Shown in pieces: positions 34,678 to 42,512 of a stretch of DNA of 64,000 bases. Every line of letters starts with the position of its first letter. Within the stretch, counting starts at the first letter, position 1. Source of the DNA: Hoeflea_A sp963921345 (GTDB lineage Bacteria > Pseudomonadota > Alphaproteobacteria > Rhizobiales > Rhizobiaceae); contig CAWUFE020000007.1 of the NCBI GenBank assembly GCA_963921345.3, forward strand, positions 1,860,001 through 1,924,000, written 5' to 3'. A model generated the notes under the pieces. It did not search any database and was not told the origin of the DNA. It worked only from the letters and a program-made list of their open reading frames with translations. The translations under genes and the position numbers were made by a program.

Positions 34678-35073
34678 TCATCGGTAGCGGCCGAATTCCT
34701 GCAACACTTCGATCTGGTAGCCGTCCGGATCCTGGATGAAGAAAAACTTCGCCAGCGGTGCGCCACCATGTTCGAATTCGACGATCTCCCTCGGTTCAAG
34801 ACCTTTCTCGATCAGCCTCGATCGATGCGCCTCGAGATCGCCCACGACAAAGGCGATATGCCCATAGCCGTCTCCGAGGTCGTGAGGCTGGGTCCGGCCC
34901 TTGTTGACCGTCAGCTCCAGCTCGAAACCGGATTCCGGGCTTCGAAGATAGATCAAGGTGAAATCATCGAAGTCGAAGCGGTCCGCCACGCTCATGGAGA
35001 ACGCGTCGGCGTAGAACCGTACCGAGCGCGCCTCGTCGAGCACCCGGATCATTGCGTGAACTGGTTTGCTCAT
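34678..35073 (-). CDS. VOC/glyoxalase-I-fold protein
   Basis: The 131-residue protein has the paired beta-alpha-beta-beta-beta modules of the vicinal oxygen chelate family. Candidate metal ligands match glyoxalase I: His6 in VHAMIRV, Glu in GFELELTVN, His in DGYGHIAFVVGD and Glu in DPDGYQIEVLQ. Glyoxalase I detoxifies methylglyoxal; acetol and methylglyoxal are plausible by-products of propane or acetone oxidation, so the setting suits that role. The gene lies 64 bp after the alcohol dehydrogenase with a hairpin between. Confidence 0.85.
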   Translation of the reverse strand: MSKPVHAMIRVLDEARSVRFYADAFSMSVADRFDFDDFTLIYLRSPESGFELELTVNKGRTQPHDLGDGYGHIAFVVGDLEAHRSRLIEKGLEPREIVEFEHGGAPLAKFFFIQDPDGYQIEVLQEFGRYR

Positions 35074-35100
35074 CTGATCCCCACAATGTGTTGGCCGGTT

Positions 35101-35127
35101 CGCCGGGGAGATGTGCCCTCCCCGGCG
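35101..35127 (-). terminator. Intercistronic hairpin between alcohol dehydrogenase and VOC genes
   Basis: CGCCGGGGAG pairs with CTCCCCGGCG over a 7-base loop. No U-run. One of a series of hairpins in the gaps of this operon. Confidence 0.55.
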
Positions 35128-35137
35128 GCGATCCGGT

Positions 35138-36181
35138 TCAGGGCACGATCACTCCGCGACCGGCGAAGCGCCGGTTCTTGAAGTCGTCGAGCGCCGTGTT
35201 GATGTCGTCGAGGCCGTATTGGGTGTAGTGCATCTGCACCTTGCCGTCGGCGTTGAGCTCCATCAATTCGACCAGCTCGGTGTAGTTGCCGACCAGGCTT
35301 CCGCCGATGTTGATCTCCTCGATGACCAGGTGAACCGTCGGCACCTCGACCTTGCCGCCATAGCCGACGACGAACATCTGGCCGCCCTGGCGCACCATCT
35401 GCCAGCAGATGTTCTCGACGCCCAGTTCGCCGACGAAGTCGATGACCACCTGGGCGCCGCCGCCGGTGATCTCATTGACCTCGTCGATGACGGTCGGTCC
35501 GCCGTCGAGCACGAAATCGGCGCCCAGCTCCTTGCAAAGGAGCCGCGCCGCCGGCTCACGGTCGATGGCGATGATCCGGCAGCCCGAGATCTCACGCAGG
35601 CACTGCAAGGCAATGTGCCCCAGTCCGCCGACGCCGACGATGACGCAATAGGCGCCGGGCCGCAGCAGTTTCGCGGCCTTCTTGGCGGCCCGGTAGGCGG
35701 TAATGCCGGCATCGGCCATCGGTGCGACGTCGAGCGGGGTGACGTTGGGATTGAGCTTGATCAGCGAGCGTTCACTGGTCAGGAAATACTCGGCGAAACC
35801 GCCGTCCAGCCCAAGGCCGGGGAACAGGCTGTTCTCGCAGTGCATGTCCTCGCCATAACGGCAGTTGAGGCAGATGCCGCAGGTGCGGTGCGGGTGGCAG
35901 ATGACGGCGTCTCCCGGCTTGACCGATTTGACGTTGCTGCCGACATCCTCCACCCAGCCGGCGTTCTCGTGGCCCATGATGTAGGGAAGCAGGTTGCCTC
36001 CCTCATCCATGATGTCCTTCCAGACCCCTTCAATGATGTGCAGATCGGTGCGGCACAGACCCGCGGCGCCGACCTTGACGATCACCTCGTCGGGTCCGTT
36101 GATGGTCGGCGCCGCAACATCCTCGATCTTGAGCTGGACGTTCATCGCCGGGTCGTATTCGTAGAGGCGTGCTGCCTTCAT
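35138..36181 (-). CDS. Zinc-dependent NAD(P) alcohol dehydrogenase of monooxygenase operon
   Basis: This 347-residue medium-chain dehydrogenase has catalytic-zinc residues C43 (GLCRTDLH), H71 and E72 (GHENAG). Structural-zinc cysteines are 101, 104, 107 and 115, and the coenzyme motif is GVGGLG in VIVGVGGLGHIALQCLREI. In propane-oxidising operons such an enzyme oxidises the 2-propanol made by the monooxygenase to acetone. The start at 36181 is the first ATG with family-like sequence (MKAARLYEYDP). The frame is open upstream to 36250 without a good site. groEL ends 34 bases upstream. Confidence 0.9.
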   Translation of the reverse strand: MKAARLYEYDPAMNVQLKIEDVAAPTINGPDEVIVKVGAAGLCRTDLHIIEGVWKDIMDEGGNLLPYIMGHENAGWVEDVGSNVKSVKPGDAVICHPHRTCGICLNCRYGEDMHCENSLFPGLGLDGGFAEYFLTSERSLIKLNPNVTPLDVAPMADAGITAYRAAKKAAKLLRPGAYCVIVGVGGLGHIALQCLREISGCRIIAIDREPAARLLCKELGADFVLDGGPTVIDEVNEITGGGAQVVIDFVGELGVENICWQMVRQGGQMFVVGYGGKVEVPTVHLVIEEINIGGSLVGNYTELVELMELNADGKVQMHYTQYGLDDINTALDDFKNRRFAGRGVIVP

Positions 36182-36215
36182 TGCTCTGCCCTTTCCTTGT
36201 TCGACTGGCCGGTCA

Positions 36216-37850
36216 TCACGGCCGGCCCAGCAGTTCGGCTCCACCGCCACGGCAAGCCCCGGCCGTCGGATCCTCGTCCTCGGCGAGATCGCCGATCAGC
36301 GTCTCGGTCGTCAGGATCAGCGTGGCGACGGATGCGGCGTTCAGAAGTGCGGAGCAGGTCACGCGAGCGGGATCGACGACTCCTGCCTCGACCAGATCCT
36401 CATAGCTCCCGGTCGCCGCGTTGAAGCCGACATTGCCGCTGAACTCGCCGACCCGACCGACGACTTCGTTGACCTCCGCCCCGGCATTGAAGGCGATCCG
36501 CATGAGCGGCGTCGTCAATACCGACTGCACCAGGAGAACCCCCTGGCTCACATCGCCCTCCGCTTCCCTGGCCAGGGCGTCGAGGGCGGGCGCGGCACGC
36601 GCCAGCGCCACACCGCCGCCGCACAGGATCCCTTCCTCGAAAGCAGCACGCACGGCATTGAGCGAGTCCTCGATCAGCTGGATCGTCCGCTTCTGTTCGA
36701 CGGGCGTGACGCCACCGGCCAGGATCACGGCGGTGCCCCCGCACAGCTTGGCGAGCCGTTCCTGCAGCTTGTCCTGCTCGATATTCGGCGGCGCGATGTC
36801 GTACTGGCGCTGCACCTGGTCCCGCCGCGCGGCGATCAGGCTCGGATCGCCGGCGCCGCGGATGATCGTCGTGTCGCTGGCGGTCGCCTCGACCCGTTCG
36901 GCCTTGCCAAGCTGCTCGCGCGTGATGTCCTCCAGGCGATGGCCCAGATCGCGGGCCAGCACCCGTCCACCGGTCAGAATGGCAAGATCCTCCATCATCG
37001 CCCGGCGCCAGTGGCCGAACTCCGGCGGATGAACGACCAGGAATTTCCCCGGTCCGTCGTCGCCGAGCAGCGTCACCAGCACCTCTGGCGACGTCTCTTC
37101 CGAAATGATCACCAGAGGCCGGTTGTCTTCCTCGGCGATCCGCTTGGCGGCAACCAGCTGTTCCGGAGAGGTCGTCTTGATATCGGTGAGAAGCAGGTAC
37201 GGGTTCTCGATCACCGCCCGCATCTTCTCCTGGTCGGTGACCATATGGTGAGAAATGTAGCCGCGTTCGAACGACATGCCTTCCACCACCTCAAGGGTCG
37301 ATTCGGTGGTCACGCCATATTCGGTCGTCACCACGCCTTCGGGCCCGACCCGCCTGAAGGCTTCCGTCACCAGCGCACCGAGACCGCGATCGGCCGCTGC
37401 AATCGTCGCGACCGCGGCCAGGCTATCGTCGTCGCTGGTGACTTGCTTGGCCATGCTCCGCAGCGTCTTCACCGTATGATCGATGGCCTGCGAGATCCCC
37501 TTGCACAGATCAACCGCCTTGGCGCCCTTCTCGATCAGCGGTACTCCGGCCTGGATGAGGCCGTTGGCCAGGACGATGGAGGTCGTCGTGCCGTCACCGG
37601 CCACGTCATTGGTCTGCATCGACACTTCGCGCACGACCTGAGCGCCCATATTCTCGAACCGGTCGAAGAGTTCGATTTCGGAAGCGATCGACACGCCGTC
37701 CCGACTGATCAGCGGTGTGCCGACGGGACGATCGATCATGGCGTTCATCCCCTTCGGGCCGAGCGTCGGCTCGACGGCGGCTGCCAGGTGATTGACGCCA
37801 CGCGCCAGGGCGTTTCGGGCGTCGGAGTTGTGTACGAGCAATTTGGGCAT
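36216..37850 (-). CDS. groEL: GroEL-type chaperonin dedicated to the monooxygenase (MimG-like)
   Basis: This 544-residue chaperonin lacks an adjacent groES. Landmarks include VEPTLGPKGMNAMID, DVAGDGTTTSIVLANGLIQ (ATP site), and KFLVVHPPEFGHWRR in the apical domain. The C-terminal tail is DEDPTAGACRGGGAELLGRP and does not carry the usual GGM repeats. The divergent sequence and lack of groES are characteristic of accessory chaperonins such as MimG in mycobacterial propane/phenol oxidation loci, which are required for soluble hydroxylase assembly. AGGGAGAG precedes the start. No CIRCE heat-shock element was seen. Confidence 0.9.
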   Translation of the reverse strand: MPKLLVHNSDARNALARGVNHLAAAVEPTLGPKGMNAMIDRPVGTPLISRDGVSIASEIELFDRFENMGAQVVREVSMQTNDVAGDGTTTSIVLANGLIQAGVPLIEKGAKAVDLCKGISQAIDHTVKTLRSMAKQVTSDDDSLAAVATIAAADRGLGALVTEAFRRVGPEGVVTTEYGVTTESTLEVVEGMSFERGYISHHMVTDQEKMRAVIENPYLLLTDIKTTSPEQLVAAKRIAEEDNRPLVIISEETSPEVLVTLLGDDGPGKFLVVHPPEFGHWRRAMMEDLAILTGGRVLARDLGHRLEDITREQLGKAERVEATASDTTIIRGAGDPSLIAARRDQVQRQYDIAPPNIEQDKLQERLAKLCGGTAVILAGGVTPVEQKRTIQLIEDSLNAVRAAFEEGILCGGGVALARAAPALDALAREAEGDVSQGVLLVQSVLTTPLMRIAFNAGAEVNEVVGRVGEFSGNVGFNAATGSYEDLVEAGVVDPARVTCSALLNAASVATLILTTETLIGDLAEDEDPTAGACRGGGAELLGRP

Positions 37851-37930
37851 GGTTCTCTCCCTGCGTCCTGAGATCGACGCAAATCGGTGTTCGGTTGAAT
37901 AGGCTTTCTGGTTGGGTGCGATGCCCGGAA

Positions 37931-38725
37931 CTAGGTCATGGGCCTGGCTCCAGGAACACGGTCAAGCATGAAGTCCACCAGCGTCGGCTCGCCGTCGCAG
38001 GTCTCGACCTGCTTGTAGCGGGTCTGCTTCAGGCCCCGACACAGCGCACCGCTGAACTCCATGTTGATGCGGACACTGCGCAGCGCGTTCAGATAGTCGC
38101 GGAACCCGGCCGTCGGCAGCGGCTCGCCCTCATGGGTGCGCAGGGCGTAATCGAGCGGACCGGAGGCGACGCCGCGAGATGTCAGGATGTCCACGTAGCG
38201 CAGTCTCAGGCGGTCCCATTCCGGATCGCCGATCTCGACCATCTGCAGTTCGGCCAGCGTTATGCGGGCCAGGTCGTCTGGGCTGTGCCCTGCGTCCATC
38301 AGGGCGTTGATGACCGCCTCCTGCCGCCGCTGGAACGCCTTGACGTCGAACTTTTCGCGCAGGGCCTCGAGATCCTCACCGTCGGTCAGTCCGGCAAACA
38401 CTTCGGCGAAATCCCGACCCTCGTTGACGGCGGCATTCATCTCGTCCGCCGCCATGTGGTCTTCAAGGCGCACCCGCACATCCGTCGCCCAGGGCAATGC
38501 GCTCACCTCGCGGCGAATGCCCTCCGCCATGAGGAAGGCGAAGTTGGGGGAACACCAGTAGGTGGGCAGCCTGAAGGCCACCTCCACCACGCCGCCATCC
38601 TGGATGGCGACGTCCTCGACGAAACCCATATCGGTAATCGGCTCGTCGAGTTCCGGATCCATGACCCGGTCGAGGCGGTCCCAGACCTGCCTCGTGTCGG
38701 GCCGAACGGCGGATGCGCGGGTCAT
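37931..38725 (-). CDS. DUF59 (MIP18-like) protein of monooxygenase operon
   Basis: The 264-residue protein has an N-terminal metal-sulfur cluster assembly domain: DPELDEPITDMGFVEDVAIQ, TYWCSPNFAFLMAEGIRREV, with a lone Cys as in MIP18 proteins. The C-terminal half is helical. Such proteins occur in bacterial propane-monooxygenase loci (MimE type) and may help load the di-iron centre. I take the ATG at 38725, five bases before the amidohydrolase stop. The frame is open upstream as far as 39112, inside the amidohydrolase gene. Confidence 0.8.
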   Translation of the reverse strand: MTRASAVRPDTRQVWDRLDRVMDPELDEPITDMGFVEDVAIQDGGVVEVAFRLPTYWCSPNFAFLMAEGIRREVSALPWATDVRVRLEDHMAADEMNAAVNEGRDFAEVFAGLTDGEDLEALREKFDVKAFQRRQEAVINALMDAGHSPDDLARITLAELQMVEIGDPEWDRLRLRYVDILTSRGVASGPLDYALRTHEGEPLPTAGFRDYLNALRSVRINMEFSGALCRGLKQTRYKQVETCDGEPTLVDFMLDRVPGARPMT

Positions 38726-38730
38726 GACCG

Positions 38731-39753
38731 TTACTCCGCCGCGACGCTCAGCGGCGCAGCGGCCAGTTCGGCCTTCTTCGCCTGAACGTCGATGTTGTAG
38801 AGGGCGGCGGCATTCAGACCAAGGATCTTCTCCTTGATCTCCGGCGTCAGTTCGACGCCCCGCTCCTGGGCGATGTCCTCCGGGATTTCGTAGGCCCAGA
38901 ATTTTTCCACCAGCCACTGCGGCGTCCAGATCGCATAGTCCGAGCCGAACAGCAGATTGTCCTCGCCGACCCAGAACAGCAGCTCGGAAATCACCTCGCC
39001 GAAATAGCGCGGCCGCGAATGGATGAACGGAAGCGCCACGGCGAGACCGCCATAGACGTTGTTTTCCTGGACGGCGATCCAGCAGAAATCGTCGAGCCGC
39101 GGCAGGCCGCAATGTTCGATGATCCAGTTGAGGTTCTGGAAATCGGTGGCCGCATAGTCCACGTCATGGACGTCGAAGGCGTCCTTGTTCAGCGGGATGA
39201 TCGTCGGTCCCTTGTGAACGTGGATATTGCGGATGCCCAGCTTGTCGCAGAGCTCGAAACACTTGTAGGCCGCCGGGTCGTTGAGCTTCCATCCCTTGGA
39301 GTCGCCATTCCATTCGGCCGTGTAGAGTTTCACGCCCTGAATATCGTATGTCTCCTTCATGAAATGGATGTATTCGAGCGCCTTTTCGCCGTCGCGCGGA
39401 TCGAAGGCGCCGTTGACGATGAAGCGCTCCGGATACTTCTCGGCGACCGAATGGTTGCGCTCGATCGTATTGAAGCCCTTCTTGTAGAAATCGCGCAGAT
39501 AGGTCGACTGGACGATCGCCATGTCGTCGGGGCCGTCCACGAACAGGTCGCGATAGAGATCGTCTGCGCTGTATTTCTCGAATTTCGCTTTCTCCCAGAG
39601 CTGCTCCGGCGGGCTCAGGGAGGTGTGATAGGCATAGAAACAGTCGATGAACTGCTTGCCGTGAACGTTTCTCTGGTTGTCCGGACTGCCGTCCCAGAAG
39701 TGGGTGTGTCCGTCGACCACGAAAATCTCTTTTCCCTCGGGTGTAATAAACAT
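38731..39753 (-). CDS. Amidohydrolase-family protein in the monooxygenase operon
   Basis: The 340-residue TIM-barrel protein begins VVDGHTHFWDGSPDNQRN with the HxH metal motif. GVKLYTAEWNGDSKG, WIIEHCGLPRLDDF and DNLLFGSDYAIWTPQ give the other metal ligands and catalytic Asp, as in the amidohydrolase_2 family. This family is a regular member of MimABCD-type loci, where its role is unproven. The start is preceded by AGAGG. It is separated from the coupling-protein gene by a 102-bp gap with two hairpins. Confidence 0.88.
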   Translation of the reverse strand: MFITPEGKEIFVVDGHTHFWDGSPDNQRNVHGKQFIDCFYAYHTSLSPPEQLWEKAKFEKYSADDLYRDLFVDGPDDMAIVQSTYLRDFYKKGFNTIERNHSVAEKYPERFIVNGAFDPRDGEKALEYIHFMKETYDIQGVKLYTAEWNGDSKGWKLNDPAAYKCFELCDKLGIRNIHVHKGPTIIPLNKDAFDVHDVDYAATDFQNLNWIIEHCGLPRLDDFCWIAVQENNVYGGLAVALPFIHSRPRYFGEVISELLFWVGEDNLLFGSDYAIWTPQWLVEKFWAYEIPEDIAQERGVELTPEIKEKILGLNAAALYNIDVQAKKAELAAAPLSVAAE

Positions 39754-39777
39754 CGCTGGCCTCTTTTATTGTCGTTT

Positions 39778-39843
39778 GCAGCGGCGCGCGGGCGGGCCGC
39801 TGCTTCGGGTTGGAATGTCCGGGCGCCGGGGTCGCGCCCGGAC
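39778..39843 (-). terminator. Pair of intercistronic hairpins downstream of mimD
   Basis: Two perfect stems: GCAGCGG/CCGCTGC at 39778-39803 and GTCCGGGCGC/GCGCCCGGAC at 39817-39843, with 12- and 7-base loops. No U-run follows on the transcribed strand. They may stabilise the four structural-gene mRNA or reduce read-through. Confidence 0.55.
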
Positions 39844-39855
39844 TGGGCGATCCGG

Positions 39856-40224
39856 TCAGATGTACTCCATCACCTCATCCATGTTGCCGAACAGAATGAC
39901 GGTGTTGTCGTCGACGCGGACCATGCGTCCATAGTGGGTGGAGGTGTTGACCTCGAAGATTTCCGCGGTCATTTCGCGCCCGAGATACTCGCTGATCTCG
40001 TCCATCTTGAAGATCAGCTTGCCGTTGCCGTCGATGCGGATGAGGGCCGGGTTGTAGGTGACCGTAATGCCCTCCTTCTCGTCCATGAATTCGGCAATCG
40101 CCCGGGCTTCGACCGAGTCGCTCATCGTCACGCCGCACTGGTGCGAGATGGTCGATTCGAGCGTGATGTCCTTCATCGACTTGAAGATGTTGGCCTTGGA
40201 GGCATCGCGTGCTGCAGTAGACAT
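39856..40224 (-). CDS. mimD: Soluble di-iron monooxygenase coupling (effector) protein MimD/PrmD
   Basis: The 122-residue MmoB/DmpM-type protein has no cofactor motif. It binds the hydroxylase and links reductase electron transfer to oxygen activation. The stretch CGVTMSDSVEARAIAEFMDE and ending LFGNMDEVMEYI are family-like, as is EFLGREMTAEIFEVNTSTHYG-type strand order. Length is within 90-140 residues, normal for these effectors. It is the fourth structural gene, after the hydroxylase beta gene, with 20 bp between. Confidence 0.85.
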   Translation of the reverse strand: MSTAARDASKANIFKSMKDITLESTISHQCGVTMSDSVEARAIAEFMDEKEGITVTYNPALIRIDGNGKLIFKMDEISEYLGREMTAEIFEVNTSTHYGRMVRVDDNTVILFGNMDEVMEYI

Positions 40225-40244
40225 GGGTTTTTTCCTTTCCGGTC

Positions 40245-41303
40245 TCAGCGCTTCAGGCCGAGCTCATTCAGAATCTTCTGAAGTCTCTCTGCGGATTTCG
40301 CCCGGCAATCGACGAACGAAACCGGCTTGGAATGCGGCTGCGACCAGATCGGCTGCAGTGCCTGAGCGGCCTTGTCGGCGAGCGCGCCGTGCTTGGCGAT
40401 CCAGCTCTGGAACAGGCTTCGATTGTGCTCGCCATGCTGTTCGTCGGTGACCAGCAGGTAGCTGAGCTCGATGGCGTTGGCGAGATTGCGCTCGTAGTCG
40501 GCTTCCGCCGCGGAAATCACCGGCGGCGTGATGAAGTCGTTGTTGGCGGCCGCCGCCTGCATCAGGAAGCCGGAGCGGAACAGTTCGCCGACCAGCGGCT
40601 CGAACAGGATGTTGATGGCGAAATACTGCTCGAGATAATCGCTCGAGCCCATGATCGCCTCGATCGCCTCGCGGGTGCCCTGCCAGATGTCGTCTTCCAG
40701 CCAGGCCTGCTTGCCGCGCTCGTCGTCCCAGCCATCGATGTCCATGCCGATTTCGGCCAGATAGAGCGTGATGTCCTGGGAAAGCCGCAGCTTGTAGGAC
40801 GAGTTGGTCAGCGTCGCATTGTTGATCATCTGCGTATAGCCGCCGCGCTGCGCTTGCATCAGCGCCGCCCCGAGACCGAATTCGGCATGTTTCCAGGCGC
40901 CGAGATGGGTCTGCAGGATCTTGTTCCAGGCGCTGTCGAACTCCTTGTGGGCGCCCGCCTTGCGGGCATTGGCGATGACGCTCTGGATCATCACCTCGAT
41001 TTTCGACTGGCGCTGGTAGTGGGTGCGTTCCCATTCCTGGTCGGGAGCGCGAAACGCATGCCAGTTCGAGCTTTTGGCCTGGGTGGCGCCCTTGATATAG
41101 GCGCCCTCGCCGTTCGGAAACGAGATGATCCAGTCCTGCAGCAGGTAGCGCTCAGGATCAGGCTGGACGTCGACCGTCACATCTTCGTAATGGGTCGCTC
41201 GTTTTCCCTTCGGATCGAAGTACCGGTACCTTCGGCTTTCCGAGTCCGCGAATTGCGCCGCACCGGCCGCACCGGATCCGACAGAGCTTGAGATTGCAGG
41301 CAT
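40245..41303 (-). CDS. mimC: Soluble di-iron monooxygenase hydroxylase beta subunit MimC/PrmC
   Basis: The 352-residue helical protein belongs to the ferritin-like beta-subunit family of bacterial multicomponent monooxygenases. LQDWIISFPNGEGAYIKGAT, FDSAWNKILQTHLGAWKHAE and YFAINILFEPLVGELFRSGF are typical. Beta subunits keep the fold but lack the full set of iron ligands. The start at 41303 follows AGGGAG. It sits after the reductase gene with a 43-bp gap whose hairpin overlaps the end of the reductase ORF. Confidence 0.9.
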   Translation of the reverse strand: MPAISSSVGSGAAGAAQFADSESRRYRYFDPKGKRATHYEDVTVDVQPDPERYLLQDWIISFPNGEGAYIKGATQAKSSNWHAFRAPDQEWERTHYQRQSKIEVMIQSVIANARKAGAHKEFDSAWNKILQTHLGAWKHAEFGLGAALMQAQRGGYTQMINNATLTNSSYKLRLSQDITLYLAEIGMDIDGWDDERGKQAWLEDDIWQGTREAIEAIMGSSDYLEQYFAINILFEPLVGELFRSGFLMQAAAANNDFITPPVISAAEADYERNLANAIELSYLLVTDEQHGEHNRSLFQSWIAKHGALADKAAQALQPIWSQPHSKPVSFVDCRAKSAERLQKILNELGLKR

Positions 41304-41336
41304 TTTTGTCTCCCTTTCGTGACATGGACTTGCCCT

Positions 41337-41360
41337 CCGCCGGTCATCAATGGCCGGCGG
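41337..41360 (-). terminator. Hairpin overlapping the reductase stop codon
   Basis: CCGCCGG at 41337-41343 pairs with CCGGCGG at 41354-41360 and spans the stop of mimB. One of the operon hairpin series. Confidence 0.45.
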
Positions 41361-42411
41361 CATTCGAACTGTTCGACGGAATGAACTTGTCGTAGAAGAT
41401 CCGGTCCGGATCGAAGTCCTGCATGAACAGGACCGGCGTCAGCGCATCGATCATCGGCGGCGGTCCGCAGGCATAGACGTCGCCTTCGCCGTCGACGCCG
41501 AGGCGGTCGAGTTCGGTTTGCACGACCTCATGAACGAAACCGCGCGCGCCGTCCCAGCTGTCGTCATCATCTACGTGCGACAGCACCGGAATAAAGGATA
41601 TGTTGGGGTTCCGGTCGGTGATCTCGCGGATCTTGTCGAGGTAGAACAGGTCGGCCTGAGTACGCGCACCGTAGAAGAAATGCACCGGCCGCTCTTCGCC
41701 GCTGTTGATGTGCTCGTGCAGGATCGACCAGATGGGCGACATGCCCGAGCCGGCGGCGACCAGGACTATGGGTCCTTCCCGTTCTTCCCGGTAGAGGCAG
41801 GTGCCGTAGGGTCCGCGGACCCGGACGTCGGCTCCGACCTGGATTCCGCCGGAGTCGAGCTCGCCGGAGAACTCTCCGTCCGGGTATTTCTTGATGATGA
41901 ATTTGAGTTTTTCGGCTTGGTCCGGCGTATTTGCCATGGAAAACGAGCGTGTAATCGTCTTCCCTTCCTGCGTGGTGACCGTGATGTCGACATATTGCCC
42001 CGCCCAGAATTTCAGGGGTGCATCGAGCTCGATCTCGATGGTCCGGATATCGTGCGTGAGCCGGTCGACTAGAACGATTTTGCCGCTGTAGTCCTTGACG
42101 GCAATGGACCTCGACAGGAGATCCTCGTCGTAGTTGAGCAGCTCCACCTCGATATCGTCGAGCGCCTTGGAACGGCAAAGCAGGATTCCACCTTGCTCGC
42201 GCTCGGAATCGTTGAGCGCAAAGGTCGAATATTTCAGGAGATCGACCTCGCCCTCCACGAGATTGCACTTGCAGGCGGAACACTGTCCCTCCTTGCAGCC
42301 ATGCGGCAGGGTGATCCCCTGGCGGAACGCCGCGTCGAGGATCGTCTCTTCCTCCTCCACGTCGAACTCGACGCCGACCGGCTCCAATCGCACTGTGTAT
42401 GTTTCGGTCAT
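41347..42411 (-). CDS. mimB: Soluble di-iron monooxygenase reductase MimB/PrmB
   Basis: The 354-residue protein carries an N-terminal plant-type [2Fe-2S] ferredoxin with C39, C44, C47 (HGCKEGQCSACKC) and C79 (LLCRSK). It is followed by an FAD domain (RSFSMANTP and the flavin-binding strand), and a C-terminal NAD domain with GSGMSPIWSILHE and ACGPPPMIDA. It passes electrons from NADH to the hydroxylase. The start at 42411 (MTETYTVRLE) is the first ATG giving a normal ferredoxin start. The frame reads further up to 42645 inside mimA territory. It follows mimA by 101 bp of hairpin-forming sequence. Confidence 0.92.
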   Translation of the reverse strand: MTETYTVRLEPVGVEFDVEEEETILDAAFRQGITLPHGCKEGQCSACKCNLVEGEVDLLKYSTFALNDSEREQGGILLCRSKALDDIEVELLNYDEDLLSRSIAVKDYSGKIVLVDRLTHDIRTIEIELDAPLKFWAGQYVDITVTTQEGKTITRSFSMANTPDQAEKLKFIIKKYPDGEFSGELDSGGIQVGADVRVRGPYGTCLYREEREGPIVLVAAGSGMSPIWSILHEHINSGEERPVHFFYGARTQADLFYLDKIREITDRNPNISFIPVLSHVDDDDSWDGARGFVHEVVQTELDRLGVDGEGDVYACGPPPMIDALTPVLFMQDFDPDRIFYDKFIPSNSSNAAGH

Positions 42412-42469
42412 CCGTTCGGACCTTCCCACTCGTTCGCCATCCGGGTGCGCCGGCGGCGCCCGGTTCCAT

Positions 42470-42498
42470 GCAAGAGCCGGAAGCGTTCCGGCTCTTGC
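42470..42498 (-). terminator. Strong intercistronic hairpin between mimA and mimB
   Basis: GCAAGAGCCGGAA and TTCCGGCTCTTGC form a perfect 13-bp stem with a 3-base loop. No U-run. It may leave a stable mimA 3' end so that the large hydroxylase subunit is made in excess over the reductase. Confidence 0.65.
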
Positions 42499-42512
42499 AG
42501 TCGCTTCGGTGA

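Noticed and set aside
36216..37930. Heat-shock CIRCE element before groEL
   Set aside because: No TTAGCACTC-N9-GAGTGCTAA was seen in the gap. The gene is inside the operon.
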